DNA of 64,000 bases from Croceicoccus estronivorus. GTDB taxonomy: Bacteria > Pseudomonadota > Alphaproteobacteria > Sphingomonadales > Sphingomonadaceae. The stretch spans positions 1 to 64,000 of the forward strand of contig NZ_JRQQ01000013.1 in assembly GCF_001625325.1 (NCBI RefSeq), in the 5' to 3' direction. The translations under genes and the position numbers were made by a program. Positions within the stretch are counted from its first letter, which is position 1. The number at the start of each line of letters is the position of its first letter. Below, piece after piece: positions 18,046-27,711 of the stretch. The notes under the pieces are model-generated. The model was not told the origin of the DNA, ran no database searches, and saw only the letters and a program-made list of their open reading frames with translations.

Positions 18046-20292
18046 CTATTGAACACCGATATTGCGCAGGGCGAAATAGACCTGGAAACGATTGCCGGCC
18101 CGAGCGTCGCCGGTATCGACATAGTCATGCCGCCAGGTCAGGCCGAATTCCATACACTCGTCCTGGTAGGCAATGCCGACGCGGGTGCGCAGGGGTTCGA
18201 AGCCGTCGGACTGGGCTGTCGGATCTTCCTTGCGGTCCGTCAGATTGATCACGCCCGAGCCGAATATCGACCAGTAGTCGGCAATGGCGATGCGACCCGC
18301 AACCCGCAGTTCCTCGCGGTCCTGCAAATCTTCGAGATCCTGGATATTGCGGTTGAGCCTGAGATAGCTGACTTCAGCGTAAGTCTTGCGTGTGCCGACG
18401 GCGGCGGCAACTTCATTGCGCCGTATGCCGAAGTTGTCCTTGTCGAGCCGGAACCTGTGCGTGAGCGTCAGGAATTCGCGGAAACGGATCTCTGTGCGTC
18501 CGACATAGTCGGAGAAGCGCCCGCTCAACCCGGTGCCTTCCGGCAGGATTTCCGCTTCGTTGGTCAGGCGATAGGATTGGCCGATTGTCGTCTTGATCCG
18601 CCAGCCCGGCCGGTCGAGTTGCCAGTCGAACCCGTAGGTGAAGCGAACCCCGTCCTCCACCCGGTCATAACCTGGGAAGCGGTTGAGCGCGAAAAGGTTG
18701 CTGTCCTCCAGATCGATCGCGCGCGCATCCTCGTTAGGCACGTCGAGATTGCGAACCTTGGGAGAGGCGACAAGCTGAATGCGCGGCGTGAAAACCTGCG
18801 TGCCGCCGAACGCCGGGCCCAGGAAAGGCCATTTCACGTCGATCGCGCCAATTGCGATGCCGCGGGTTTGCCAGCCCGGAAGGCCTCTGTAGATGGAAGT
18901 GTCGGTAAGGTCGTTGTCGCTCGAATGATAGGCATCGCCGCGTGCAAGCGCGGTCAGACTGATCACTTGCCCCATGCCGGTGATCCGTCGGAGATCCCAC
19001 CGCGCGAGAGCGAAAGCACGCTGGGTATCCTGTCCGGAAGTGCGGCTGATCGCGAGGCTGTTGACCTGCAGTTCGACCTTTCCGCCGAGCAAGGGCGGGG
19101 TCAGGCGATGACGATATTCGAGAATGGGCAGGGCGATAGGCACCTGCCCTTGGTCGTCACCGGTGCGCAGCGTTTGCGTGGCCCAGCCGGAAAGCGAAAA
19201 GTAAGTGTTTTCGCCGATCCGTTCCAGGTCGACTGTCGAGCGCAAGCGGTCGTCGCGACTTATGTCGTAACGGCGCAGAAATGTGCGGTCGCTTGCGACG
19301 CGGGCGGAATAAGTCAGGCTCCAGTTGGGATCGAACTGGAACCGGCCATTGCCTTCGAGATAACCGCGCCAATCCTTCTCCGGCACAGTGTTGGACAACG
19401 GAATACGTTCGCTGCGGGTCGCGTATCCGGTGAACTGGTAGGCACCGTTATCCCACAGGGCCCGATAGCGGACTTTCCCCATCGGCGGTGCTTCGGAAAA
19501 AGCATACGCGGTCAGTTCGAGATCACGATTGTCGGACAACCGCGCGTAATAGCTCGCCGAGAGTTCGAGCCCATTATTGCGCGATACGGAAATGCCCGGA
19601 ATCATGAGGCCGGATCGCGCCCTGCCATCGGTATTGACCGCCAGACCGGGCAAAGGCACCAGCGGCATCCCGAATACTTCCAGTCGTGCGCCGTAAAAGC
19701 GAACGCGCTTCTCGTCCGGGTCATAGACCACACGATTGGCAATCACGCGCCAGCTTGGCTTGCGGTCGCAGCCATTCGGCCCGGTAACCGGGCATCCGCT
19801 GTAGGCGGTATCGCGAAGCACGATGGCACCATCCTCACCGCGCGTTCCCTCCCGCGCGGCGAGTCGCCCGCCTTCGGCAAAGGCGAGCAGCATGTTCTGC
19901 ATCGCGCCTGCCTTCAGTTCATCCGTCAGCTCAAGGCTGTCCGAAAACAGCTGGTTACCGTCCTCGTCGCTCAGGCGGATATTGCCGCTGGCAGTGATCT
20001 GGCCGGTCTTGCGATTCCAGATGACGTTCTGCGCTTCCAGCGTCTGCCCATCCGTGCGGAGGATGACGTCGCCACTGGCAGTGAGAATGTCCGCGTCCGA
20101 ATCGTAGTCCAACTGGTTCGCTTCGAACGCGATTTCACGCTGCTCCTGCGTTCCCTGGGCCTGTTCCGCATCTTGCGCGTGTGCTTGCCCCGGCAGTGCA
20201 AAGGGCACCAGCAGGGCTAGGGAAAGGGCCGAACGTGTATGGTGCAAGCGGCGGATCGGGGCTTGCAGCAATGGCGCAGCATCGGGGAGCAT
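18046..20292 (-). CDS. lptD: LPS-assembly protein LptD
   Basis: About 748 residues. A signal peptide (ends AHAQD, residue ~37) is followed by the periplasmic LptA/OstA-like jellyroll (residues ~55-150: DADILTASGDVILRTDGQTLEAQNVIWNRKTGQITASGNI). The large C-terminal barrel (LptD C-domain) ends in HDYVDTGDARAGNRFQVYFALRNIGVQ. With LptE, LptD inserts lipopolysaccharide into the outer leaflet. The first gene of the leftward lptD-surA-pdxA-rsmA operon, it is divergent from pepA. The start at 20292 gives a proper signal peptide; upstream codons overlap the pepA start region and look non-coding. A long open frame on the opposite strand is a shadow. Confidence 0.95.
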   Translation of the reverse strand: MLPDAAPLLQAPIRRLHHTRSALSLALLVPFALPGQAHAQDAEQAQGTQEQREIAFEANQLDYDSDADILTASGDVILRTDGQTLEAQNVIWNRKTGQITASGNIRLSDEDGNQLFSDSLELTDELKAGAMQNMLLAFAEGGRLAAREGTRGEDGAIVLRDTAYSGCPVTGPNGCDRKPSWRVIANRVVYDPDEKRVRFYGARLEVFGMPLVPLPGLAVNTDGRARSGLMIPGISVSRNNGLELSASYYARLSDNRDLELTAYAFSEAPPMGKVRYRALWDNGAYQFTGYATRSERIPLSNTVPEKDWRGYLEGNGRFQFDPNWSLTYSARVASDRTFLRRYDISRDDRLRSTVDLERIGENTYFSLSGWATQTLRTGDDQGQVPIALPILEYRHRLTPPLLGGKVELQVNSLAISRTSGQDTQRAFALARWDLRRITGMGQVISLTALARGDAYHSSDNDLTDTSIYRGLPGWQTRGIAIGAIDVKWPFLGPAFGGTQVFTPRIQLVASPKVRNLDVPNEDARAIDLEDSNLFALNRFPGYDRVEDGVRFTYGFDWQLDRPGWRIKTTIGQSYRLTNEAEILPEGTGLSGRFSDYVGRTEIRFREFLTLTHRFRLDKDNFGIRRNEVAAAVGTRKTYAEVSYLRLNRNIQDLEDLQDREELRVAGRIAIADYWSIFGSGVINLTDRKEDPTAQSDGFEPLRTRVGIAYQDECMEFGLTWRHDYVDTGDARAGNRFQVYFALRNIGVQ

Positions 20293-20392
20293 GGCTTGCC
20301 TATCGCACCGCCCGCCCTTAACTGCAACGGCAGTATTGCGGATCGAACGCTCGCACTGTTCGTATCGCCTCAAGCCATTTGTCGGAGAGCCC

Positions 20393-21856
20393 ATGAAATT
20401 TCTGTTCCAAGACCAGCCCGTCACCTCTCCTATCCGCCTGCAGGCGCAGATTGTCGACAAGGGCACGTTGCCTGATGGAATCGAACAATTGGTTCGCGAA
20501 GGTGCGGCCGCTGCCCGCTTCGAAGGCAAGGCGGGTCAGGTGTTTGAAACTTTCGTCGAACGCAACGGGCAGGTGGTGCGTCTGGTGCTCGCGGGTGCAG
20601 GCGAACCCGGCGATTCCGGTCGGTTGAGCGCGCTGGAACGGGCCGGTGCCGCACTGGCGGCAAAATACCGGACTTCGGGCGAAAAGGACCTGCTGCTGGA
20701 GCTTCCCGGCAGCGTCTCCACCCCTGAGCAGGCGGTAGCGGTGCTGTTGGGGCTGCGCCTGCGTGGTTGGCGCCACGATGCCTACCGCACGACATTGCGT
20801 CCGGATCAGAAAGTCACGCTGGTGCAGACGACTGTTGTCGGCGCACCTGCGGGCACGGAAGCGGCATGGGAAGTCGAATCCTGCATTGCGGAAGGCGTTG
20901 AGTTCACCAAGCAGCTGGTGACCGAGCCTGCCAATATCATTTACCCGGAAAGCTTCGTCGAAACCTGCCGTAGCAGGTTCGAGGGAACGGGAGCGGAACT
21001 GACGGTTCTCGACGAGGCGGAAATGCGCGAATTGGGCATGGGGGCCTTGCTGGGCGTGGCTCAGGGTTCAGCCCGCCCCCCACGTATCCTCGCGATCCGG
21101 TGGAATGGTGGCAAGCCGGGCGAGAAGCCGGTTGCGTTCGTCGGCAAGGGCGTAACCTTCGATACCGGTGGCATTTCGATCAAGCCGGCTGCCGGCATGG
21201 AAGACATGAAGTGGGACATGGGCGGCGCGGGCGCGGTTGCCGGCGCAATGCTTGCTCTGGTCCTGAGGCGGGCAAACGCGAATGTCGTGGGCGTGTGCGG
21301 GCTGGTGGAAAACATGCCTGACGGTAAAGCGCAACGACCGGGCGATGTCGTTACCACGATGTCGGGCAAGACGGTCGAGGTTATCAATACGGATGCCGAG
21401 GGGCGGCTTGTCCTGTGCGACACGTTGACCTGGACGCAGAAGAATTTCTCCCCTGCCGCGATTGTGGACCTTGCCACTCTCACCGGTGCGATCCTCATCT
21501 CGCTGGGCCACGAACATGCCGGCATGTTCACCAACAACGATGATCTCGCGGCGAAGCTCGACGCCGCAGGCAAGGCGACCGGCGATTCCCTTTGGCGGTT
21601 CCCGCTTGGCCCGGCTTACGACAAGATGATCGAAAGCCCGATTGCGGACATGAAGAACGTTGGCCCGCGTTACGGGGGATCGATAACCGCGGCGCAGTTC
21701 CTTCAGCGTTATATCGAGAAAGACACGCCATGGGCGCATCTCGACATCGCCGGTACCGTCTGGACCGACAAGCCGGGCGCGACGTGGGAGAAAGGCGCTT
21801 CGGGCTTTGGCGTGCGTTTGCTCGACCGGCTGGTGCGCGACAACTACGAGGGGTAA
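20393..21856 (+). CDS. pepA: Leucyl aminopeptidase (M17)
   Basis: A 487-residue cytosolic aminopeptidase that removes N-terminal residues from peptides with two divalent metals. The C-terminal catalytic domain carries VGKGVTFDTGGISIKP, MKWDMGGAGAV and the family signature NTDAEGRLVL, which contains metal ligands. GPRYGGSITAAQFL follows near the end. The N-terminal domain (residues 1-170) is less conserved. GGAGA six bases upstream supports ATG 20393. holC follows after 12 bases, a frequent pairing in proteobacteria. Confidence 0.96.
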   Translation: MKFLFQDQPVTSPIRLQAQIVDKGTLPDGIEQLVREGAAAARFEGKAGQVFETFVERNGQVVRLVLAGAGEPGDSGRLSALERAGAALAAKYRTSGEKDLLLELPGSVSTPEQAVAVLLGLRLRGWRHDAYRTTLRPDQKVTLVQTTVVGAPAGTEAAWEVESCIAEGVEFTKQLVTEPANIIYPESFVETCRSRFEGTGAELTVLDEAEMRELGMGALLGVAQGSARPPRILAIRWNGGKPGEKPVAFVGKGVTFDTGGISIKPAAGMEDMKWDMGGAGAVAGAMLALVLRRANANVVGVCGLVENMPDGKAQRPGDVVTTMSGKTVEVINTDAEGRLVLCDTLTWTQKNFSPAAIVDLATLTGAILISLGHEHAGMFTNNDDLAAKLDAAGKATGDSLWRFPLGPAYDKMIESPIADMKNVGPRYGGSITAAQFLQRYIEKDTPWAHLDIAGTVWTDKPGATWEKGASGFGVRLLDRLVRDNYEG

Positions 21857-21868
21857 GGCGCGCTAACG

Positions 21869-22321
21869 ATGCGTGTCGATTTCTATCAGCTGAGCCGCGA
21901 TCCCGTAGAGCGGACGATTCCGTTGCTCGCCTCCAAGGTGAAGGCAGCGGGAGAGCGGTTGCTGATAGTATCCGATGACGAAGCCCAGTTGCGTACCGTT
22001 TCGGATGCGCTGTGGGCCGATAGGCCCAGCGAGTTTCTCGCCAATGGCTTGGCCGGGGAAGGGCACGAGGCACGCCAGCCGATCCTGCTTTCGCATCTGT
22101 GCGAGGCGCTGAACGGCGCGCGTATGGTAATGCTGGCCGACGGCTTGTGGAGGGCTGAGGTTCTTCCGGAAAACGGCGGTGCTTTCGATCGCGTCATGCT
22201 GATGTTCGATGATGCGCGGATTGAAGGCGCGCGTGCCTGCTGGCGGGAGTTGGGAGCGCATCCCGAACTGGAGCGTCATTTCTGGCGGCAGGAAGACGGC
22301 AGATGGAACAAGGCGGGATGA
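21869..22321 (+). CDS. holC: DNA polymerase III chi subunit
   Basis: A 150-residue HolC. Chi belongs to the clamp-loader complex and links it to SSB on lagging-strand DNA. FYQLSRDPVERTIPLLASKVKAAGERLLI at the N-terminus, LWADRPSEFLANG, ARQPILLS and the C-terminal RACWRELGAHPELERHFWRQEDGRW are typical of alphaproteobacterial HolC. It lies 12 bases after pepA and probably shares its mRNA. Confidence 0.92.
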   Translation: MRVDFYQLSRDPVERTIPLLASKVKAAGERLLIVSDDEAQLRTVSDALWADRPSEFLANGLAGEGHEARQPILLSHLCEALNGARMVMLADGLWRAEVLPENGGAFDRVMLMFDDARIEGARACWRELGAHPELERHFWRQEDGRWNKAG

Positions 22322-22432
22322 TGCCGCTGCTCTAGTTGTCCGGCGCATTACGCGACCTCTTGCCCGCAGAGGCGGGGAGCGCTAGTGGCCCGCGCGAAAT
22401 CAATCGACATCACATTTCGCAAGGAACGCACA

Positions 22433-22855
22433 ATGGCGGTTACCCGCACTTTTTCGATCATCAAGCCCGACGCCACGCGTCGCAACCTGACCGGCGCGGT
22501 CACCAAGATGCTGGAAGAAGCGGGCCTGCGTGTCGTCGCTTCAAAGCGTATCCAGATGACCAAGGAACAAGCGGAAGGCTTTTACGCCGTTCACAAGGAA
22601 CGCCCCTTTTTCGGTGAACTGGTCAGCTTCATGACCAGCGGCCCGGTCGTGGTGCAGGTTCTCGAAGGTGAAGACGCTGTGAAGCGTAACCGCGATGTCA
22701 TGGGTGCTACCAACCCCGCGGATGCCGCGGAAGGCACGATTCGCAAGACTTTTGCGGAATCGATCGAAGCGAATTCCGTCCATGGTTCGGACAGCGAAGA
22801 GAATGCCGCGATCGAAATCGCATTCTTCTTCAAGCCGGAAGAAATCGTCGGCTGA
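22433..22855 (+). CDS. ndk: Nucleoside diphosphate kinase
   Basis: A 140-residue NDP kinase, full length. It transfers the gamma phosphate of ATP to NDPs through a phosphohistidine. [14 protein letters not shown] is the N-terminal nucleotide-binding signature, [10 protein letters not shown] follows, and [12 protein letters not shown] contains the catalytic histidine. The start is ATG 22433. A strong intrinsic terminator follows at 22884. Confidence 0.97.
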   Translation: MAVTRTFSIIKPDATRRNLTGAVTKMLEEAGLRVVASKRIQMTKEQAEGFYAVHKERPFFGELVSFMTSGPVVVQVLEGEDAVKRNRDVMGATNPADAAEGTIRKTFAESIEANSVHGSDSEENAAIEIAFFFKPEEIVG

Positions 22856-22883
22856 TAGCAGGCATCATAGCTGAAAATTGCGG

Positions 22884-22919
22884 AAGGCCGTCCTGAAAGG
22901 GATGGCCTTTCTGCTTTTC
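22884..22919 (+). terminator. Intrinsic terminator after ndk
   Basis: AAGGCCGTCC pairs with GGATGGCCTT (ten pairs, one G.U) around a short loop. TTCTGCTTTT follows. It lies 29 bases after the ndk stop and before the lipoprotein gene, and it argues against the longer 5' extension of that gene. Confidence 0.85.
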
Positions 22920-22970
22920 ATACATGCTCAATTCATGCCGAATCCGGTTGCTTGGAGGCAAGGAGGATGC

Positions 22971-23669
22971 ATGATGCGCAAGATCTTTTTGGGCGCCGCC
23001 GTGCTGGCGCTTGCCGCCTGTAGCCAAGATGGTGGCAACTCCGGGCAAGCGGATGACGTGGGCCAAAGTGGCGATGAGGTCGCAGCGACCGCCCAGGAAA
23101 CTGTAAAACCCAGCTTCGATTGTGCGAAGGCCGACGGTGAAGTGCAGCAACTTGTCTGCAAGATGCCGGACCTTGCCCGCATGGATAATGAAATGACCCG
23201 GCTCTATGCTCTTGCCGAAGCGAGCGAGCATATGAGCGCGGACAAGCTGGCTGAGCTCAAGGCTACCCAGCGGGGCTGGATCAAGGGCCGTGACGACTGC
23301 TGGAAAGCAGATGAGAAAGATCATTGCGTGATGGAGGCCTATGCCATGCGCATCCATGACCTGCGTCAGGGCTATGCCGATGCGCGCGCGGATGATGCCA
23401 AGGGTGCCTCGACCGGCCCATTTGCAATGACGTGCAAGGGGCTGGATTACGGTATCGGCGTCACTTTCATCCAGACCGAGCCGGGAGCGGCCTATCTGCA
23501 ATGGAAGGGCAATGGCATGGCCATGGCGCACGTGCCCAGCGCTTCCGGTGCCAGATATCAGACCATGACTGATGGCAAGATCGCGAGCCTGTTCACCAAG
23601 GGTGATGAGGCGACACTGGCTCTGCCGGGTGAACCCGAACGGACATGCAAGATCGAGGATGTCGGCTAG
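22971..23669 (+). CDS. Two-domain lysozyme-inhibitor-like lipoprotein (LprI + MliC)
   Basis: About 232 residues. The signal sequence has a lipobox (VLALAAC, Cys ~19) that predicts lipid anchoring. Residues ~50-125 form an LprI-type (DUF1311) domain: FDCAKADGEVQQLVCKMPDLARMDNEM, LKATQRGWIKGRDDCW and CVMEAYAMRIHDL, with paired cysteines. Residues ~145-232 form an MliC-type domain: FAMTCKGLDYGIGVTF, ASGARYQTMTDGKIASLFTKGDEATL, ERTCK. Both families are linked to binding and inhibition of lysozymes, so the protein probably guards peptidoglycan from host or predator enzymes. AGGAGG sits four bases before ATG 22971 and seven before ATG 22974; either may be used. Upstream codons run through the ndk terminator. 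Confidence 0.85.
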   Translation: MMRKIFLGAAVLALAACSQDGGNSGQADDVGQSGDEVAATAQETVKPSFDCAKADGEVQQLVCKMPDLARMDNEMTRLYALAEASEHMSADKLAELKATQRGWIKGRDDCWKADEKDHCVMEAYAMRIHDLRQGYADARADDAKGASTGPFAMTCKGLDYGIGVTFIQTEPGAAYLQWKGNGMAMAHVPSASGARYQTMTDGKIASLFTKGDEATLALPGEPERTCKIEDVG

Positions 23670-23733
23670 ACGCGTCGCCTTTGTTGCCCTCATTCGGCAA
23701 TCGCCTTATCCTCACGCCTGAAGGAGACGATGA

Positions 23734-23982
23734 ATGTTAGGCATGGGCAATGAAGGCGAAGCCTGCCCTTTCGAATTCAACTTCGATCCGGCAACCTTCA
23801 AGGTTGGCGACACGATCAGTTATCGCGTGACGGGCAGTCTCGAAGGATTCCCCTTCGTTGGGACATTGGCGGAAGTGCACGAGGAATTCGTGGTGATATC
23901 GCCGGGCGATCCCACCACGCCTGACGCGCGCTATCGCGGAACGCGCGAAAGCCGGCCACTGGTACAGGAATCCGAAATCTAG
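23734..23982 (+). CDS. Small conserved-looking protein, unknown function
   Basis: An 82-residue acidic protein without signal or membrane segment. The sequence alternates in a beta-rich way (KVGDTISYRVTGSLEGFPFVGTLAEVHEEFVVISPGDP), which suggests a small barrel-like fold. An AAGGAGA ribosome site precedes ATG 23734. No family is recognised. Its stop TAG overlaps the purN stop in a CTAG palindrome at 23979-23982. Confidence 0.7.
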   Translation: MLGMGNEGEACPFEFNFDPATFKVGDTISYRVTGSLEGFPFVGTLAEVHEEFVVISPGDPTTPDARYRGTRESRPLVQESEI

Positions 23983-24569
23983 CCCTGATCCGTGACGAGC
24001 GCGGCCAGACAGCGTGAATAGAGCTGGTGTTCGGCAATCAGGACACGCCCCGCGAGGCTATCTGCCGTATCGTCCGGGAGGATGGCGACTTTCGACTGGC
24101 CAAGAATCGGGCCATCATCAAGATCGGCAGTGACAAGGTGAACGGTGCATCCGCCATGGCTGTCGCCGGCCTCCAGCGCACGCTCATGCGTGTGCAGGCC
24201 GCGATACTTGGGCAGCAGGGAAGGGTGAATGTTGAGCATCCGGCCGCTCCAACCCGCCACGAACTCCGGGGTCAGGATGCGCATATAGCCAGCAAGTGCG
24301 ACATATTCCGCGCCGCTGGACCTGATCGCCTCGTCCATGGCGGCATCATGTGCCGCGCGCGCCATTCCCTTGTGTGACAGCGCGAAAGTCGTGACACCCT
24401 CGGCCTCGGCCAGCTTCAGACCGCCTGCAGTCGGGTCGTTGCTGGCGACCAGCACGATCTCATATGGGGAACCGGGCTGTCGGCTGGCATAGAGCAGGGC
24501 GGCCATGTTGGTCCCGCTGCCCGAAATCAAGACCGCGACCTTCGCCTTGCGTCCTGCCGTGTCAGGCAT
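23979..24569 (-). CDS. purN: Phosphoribosylglycinamide formyltransferase
   Basis: A 196-residue PurN. It transfers formyl from 10-formyl-THF to GAR in the third step of purine synthesis. [14 protein letters not shown] binds the phosphate, and [20 protein letters not shown] holds the catalytic Asn-His and the folate loop. [22 protein letters not shown] follows with the catalytic Asp. The ATG lies inside the end of purM (eight-base overlap), so translation is coupled. A 29-codon upstream extension would run into purM and was rejected. Confidence 0.96.
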   Translation of the reverse strand: MPDTAGRKAKVAVLISGSGTNMAALLYASRQPGSPYEIVLVASNDPTAGGLKLAEAEGVTTFALSHKGMARAAHDAAMDEAIRSSGAEYVALAGYMRILTPEFVAGWSGRMLNIHPSLLPKYRGLHTHERALEAGDSHGGCTVHLVTADLDDGPILGQSKVAILPDDTADSLAGRVLIAEHQLYSRCLAALVTDQG

Positions 24570-25656
24570 TGTGGCAGGCTTCCCAATCGCTTTTCGCGCT
24601 CCAGGTGCCGGCCGCACCGCGCACGGTGCAGCCGCGTGAACCGGCGGTGACTTCACCGATGCGGTGAACGCTCTCGCCAGCTTCGGTCAAATCGGCAGTT
24701 ACTTGTACGACGGCCTCCGGCTGAACTGCCAGAACCATTCCGATACCGCAGTTGAAAGTGCGTGCCATCTCGCCGGGTTCGATATTGCCCTGCGCCTGGA
24801 GGAAGGCCATCAGCCGGGGCTGTTCCCAGCTACCGGCGTCGATTACCGCATGGGTGCCTTCGGGAAGGACGCGGGGGATATTTTCCAGCAAGCCGCCGCC
24901 CGTGATGTGGGCCAGTGCGTCGATCCTGCCCTGACGGATAATGGGCAAGAGGCTTTTCACGTAAATCCGGGTCGGTTCGATCAAGGCGTCGATAAGCAAA
25001 ACATCCTGATCGAACAGCGCGGGCCGATCCAGTTTCCAGCCCTTGTCGGCGGCCAGCCGGCGGACCAGCGAATACCCGTTGGAATGGACGCCGGAACTGG
25101 CAAGACCGAGCAGGACGTGGCCCGGCGCAACCGTTTCGCCCGTCAACTGCTCTCCACGTTCGACCGCGCCGACGCAGAACCCGGCGAGATCGTAGTCGCC
25201 CGCGGCGTACATGCCCGGCATTTCGGCGGTTTCGCCCCCGATCAGCGCACATCCCGAGATGCGGCAGCCTTCGGCGATGCTGGCAATGACTCGTTCCGCT
25301 ACGCCGTTATCGAGTTTGCCGGTGGCGAAATAGTCGAGGAAGAAAAGCGGTTCCGCCCCCTGGACGATCAGGTCGTTGACGCACATGGCGACCAGATCGA
25401 TTCCGATCCTGTCGTGCCGGTCATGATCGATCGCCAATTTTACCTTTGTGCCGACGCCATCGTTGGCGGCGACCAGCAGCGGATCAGAATAGCCCGCTGC
25501 CCTGGGATCGAAAAAGCCGCCGAAACCGCCCAATTCCGCGTCTGCGCCAGGGCGCGCCGTGGCCTTTACCAGTGGTCCGATGGCCTTTACCAGCGCATTG
25601 CCCGCAGCAATCGAGACACCGGCTTTCTCGTAACTATAGGAACTGTCGTCGCTCAT
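24562..25656 (-). CDS. purM: Phosphoribosylformylglycinamidine cyclo-ligase
   Basis: A 364-residue AIR synthetase that closes the imidazole ring in step five of purine synthesis with [16 protein letters not shown] starts the protein, and [37 protein letters not shown] and [16 protein letters not shown] are canonical family motifs; THITGGGL appears as [17 protein letters not shown]. It is followed by overlapping purN. The divergent gene on the other side is a DUF2066-like protein, an order also known from Pseudomonas. Confidence 0.97.
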   Translation of the reverse strand: MSDDSSYSYEKAGVSIAAGNALVKAIGPLVKATARPGADAELGGFGGFFDPRAAGYSDPLLVAANDGVGTKVKLAIDHDRHDRIGIDLVAMCVNDLIVQGAEPLFFLDYFATGKLDNGVAERVIASIAEGCRISGCALIGGETAEMPGMYAAGDYDLAGFCVGAVERGEQLTGETVAPGHVLLGLASSGVHSNGYSLVRRLAADKGWKLDRPALFDQDVLLIDALIEPTRIYVKSLLPIIRQGRIDALAHITGGGLLENIPRVLPEGTHAVIDAGSWEQPRLMAFLQAQGNIEPGEMARTFNCGIGMVLAVQPEAVVQVTADLTEAGESVHRIGEVTAGSRGCTVRGAAGTWSAKSDWEACHNA

Positions 25657-25725
25657 CAGGCGCGCCTAACGCTTTCCAGCTTGGAAATCCAAGCTTGTTT
25701 GGGCAAAAGGCCTCCAGTTTTCCCC

Positions 25726-26994
25726 ATGGCCTATTCACCCTTCCCCCTTTTCGCCGCGCACGGCCGTCGCCCGCTCCTCTGGATTGCCTTGGCAATGCTT
25801 GCGATTCCGCTGGCTTTCGCAGCGCGTGAAGCCCTCCTGGCGCAAGTGGAAGGGGATCGAGGCATTGCGCCGGTCGTCAGCACGGGGGACATCTCCGTAG
25901 GCGGAATCAAAGTCGACATTCGCGACAAGACGGCAGAGAAAGCCCGCGAAGAAGGCTGGAAACAGGCAATGGTGCTCGGCTGGAAGAAGCTCGGCGGACC
26001 CACCATGAGCGATTCGCAGATCGAATCGATGGTTTCCTCGGTCGTGGTCGAAAAGGAACAGATCGGACCGCACCGCTATATCGCGACTTTGGGCGTGGTG
26101 TTCGATCGCACGCGCGCCGGGCAATATCTCGGGACTGGCGGACCAGCCAATCACTCCGCGCCGATGTTGTTGATTCCGGTGTTGTACACCGGCGGAACAC
26201 AGACGGTCTACGAAGTGCGAAACCCCTGGCAAAAGGCGTGGGCGGAATACCAGACAGGGGCCAGCGCGATCGATTATGTCCGTCCCTCCGGTGCGGGGGG
26301 CGATTCGCTGCTGCTGACCTATGGTCAGACCACCCGGCGGAGCCGCCTGTGGTGGAGCAACATTCTGGACCAGTTTTCCGCCGCCGACGTGCTGATCGCG
26401 ATCGCGCGGGTTGAACGCCAGTGGCCGGGCGGCCCGGTTACAGGGCATTTCACGGCGCGATACGGGCCGGATAACCGCTATCTCGACAGTTTCACCCTGA
26501 AGGCAGATGGCGATGCTGGCATTCCGGCCATGTTCGACAAGGCGCTCGGGCAGTTTGATGCAATATACACGCGGGCCTTGCAGACAGGCTTGCTGCGTCC
26601 CGATCCGACGTTGAAAGCGCAACGGATAGAGGTGGACCCGGTGCTGGCCGCTCTGCTGGAGGCGGGGCGCAGAGCCCAGGCTGCCGATGCCGCTGCGGCC
26701 GAGGCTGGTGTGCCGGTCACTGTGGTGACAGATGGAACCCAGCCCAGCCCCCGCGCGGTTGCGAGCTACACGGTGCAGTTCGCATCGCCGGATGCGGCTT
26801 CGGTCGACGCCGCATTGGGTTCGCTGCGGGGGACTTCCGGGGTTCAGGGTGCGGCGACGACCAGCATTGCGATCGGCGGGGTTTCGGTAATGCGGGTCAG
26901 CTATGGCGGCAGTCTGGCGGAATTGGCATCGGCCTTGCGCTCACGCGGATGGCAGGTCGTCGAAGGCCAGAATGCACTGAGCATCAGGCGCTAA
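25726..26994 (+). CDS. DUF2066-like exported protein
   Basis: A 422-residue protein with an N-terminal membrane anchor or signal (RRPLLWIALAMLAIPLAFAAREALLA, residues ~14-40). The region ~50-125 (DISVGGIKVDIRDKTAEKAREEGWKQAMVLGWKKLGG... RYIATLGVVFDRTRAGQYLG) has the repeated-Ala, length and spacing pattern of DUF2066 proteins. The remainder is a periplasmic domain of unknown function. Family assignment rests partly on position: in Pseudomonas a DUF2066 gene also lies between purM and hda. ATG 25726 was chosen because upstream codons are antisense to purM. hda follows after 33 bases. Confidence 0.7.
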   Translation: MAYSPFPLFAAHGRRPLLWIALAMLAIPLAFAAREALLAQVEGDRGIAPVVSTGDISVGGIKVDIRDKTAEKAREEGWKQAMVLGWKKLGGPTMSDSQIESMVSSVVVEKEQIGPHRYIATLGVVFDRTRAGQYLGTGGPANHSAPMLLIPVLYTGGTQTVYEVRNPWQKAWAEYQTGASAIDYVRPSGAGGDSLLLTYGQTTRRSRLWWSNILDQFSAADVLIAIARVERQWPGGPVTGHFTARYGPDNRYLDSFTLKADGDAGIPAMFDKALGQFDAIYTRALQTGLLRPDPTLKAQRIEVDPVLAALLEAGRRAQAADAAAAEAGVPVTVVTDGTQPSPRAVASYTVQFASPDAASVDAALGSLRGTSGVQGAATTSIAIGGVSVMRVSYGGSLAELASALRSRGWQVVEGQNALSIRR

Positions 26995-27027
26995 GCTGGC
27001 GGGTGTGCCGCGAAACATGAGCGAGCC

Positions 27028-27639
27028 ATGAGCCAGATTGCATTACCATTGCGGGCAGGACCGGGGGAAGGCGCGGCCCGCATCGTGGTAGGTTCTGCAA
27101 ACAGAGGCATCGTCGAAGCGCTTTCCGCGCCGCAGGACTGGCCGTTTCGCACGGCGGTACTCACCGGGCCACCGCGATCCGGAAAGTCACTGCTTGCGCG
27201 CTGGTTTGCGGGGCAAGGTAACGGCGATGCGATCGACGAGGCAGACCGGCTTGACGAGACGGAACTGTTCCATCGCTGGAATCGCGCGCAGGAGAATGGC
27301 GTGCCACTGCTGCTGGTGGCAGGGGAAAGGGGATGGCAAATCCACCTTCCTGATCTGCGTTCCCGGATCGGTGCGGCATTGCACCTCGTCATGGGAACTC
27401 CTGATGACGACATGGTGACGGCGCTGATCGGTGCCCATGCGGAACAGCGTGGTCTTGTACTGGGGGAAGGTGCGCTTACCTATCTGACGCCGCGTGTGGA
27501 ACGGAGCTTTGCCGGGATCGAACGTCTGGTTGCAGCCATCGACCGGATCAGTCTGGAGCGAAAGCAACCCGCTACGCAGGCGATCTGGCGCGATGCGCTG
27601 GAGGCGGTGCAGGGCGCTGCTCAACGGCGGCTCCTTTGA
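27028..27639 (+). CDS. hda: DnaA regulatory inactivator homologue HdaA
   Basis: A 203-residue AAA+ protein related to DnaA domain III. The N-terminal QIALPL is a beta-clamp binding motif like QLSLPL of E. coli Hda. GPPRSGKS is the Walker A motif and AIDEADRL the Walker B. With the clamp, Hda-type proteins stimulate ATP hydrolysis by DnaA and prevent re-initiation. In Caulobacter the homologue is HdaA. The gene lies 33 bases after the DUF2066-like gene, likely on one mRNA. Confidence 0.88.
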   Translation: MSQIALPLRAGPGEGAARIVVGSANRGIVEALSAPQDWPFRTAVLTGPPRSGKSLLARWFAGQGNGDAIDEADRLDETELFHRWNRAQENGVPLLLVAGERGWQIHLPDLRSRIGAALHLVMGTPDDDMVTALIGAHAEQRGLVLGEGALTYLTPRVERSFAGIERLVAAIDRISLERKQPATQAIWRDALEAVQGAAQRRLL

Positions 27640-27711
27640 CGGTAACGCTACGGCAGTTGCTAACTGTCTAGCTTGCTTTGGTAATATTTTGGTGCGAGAA
27701 TCATTGGCCTG

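Noticed and set aside
18001-20220. 739-codon open frame on the plus strand opposite lptD
   Set aside because: It mirrors the lptD coding strand in a GC-rich gene; its product has no signal, domain or motif, while lptD matches its family along its length.
24664-25725. 354-codon N-terminal extension of the DUF2066-like gene
   Set aside because: These codons are antisense to purM; the membrane-anchor start at 25726 gives a sensible protein.
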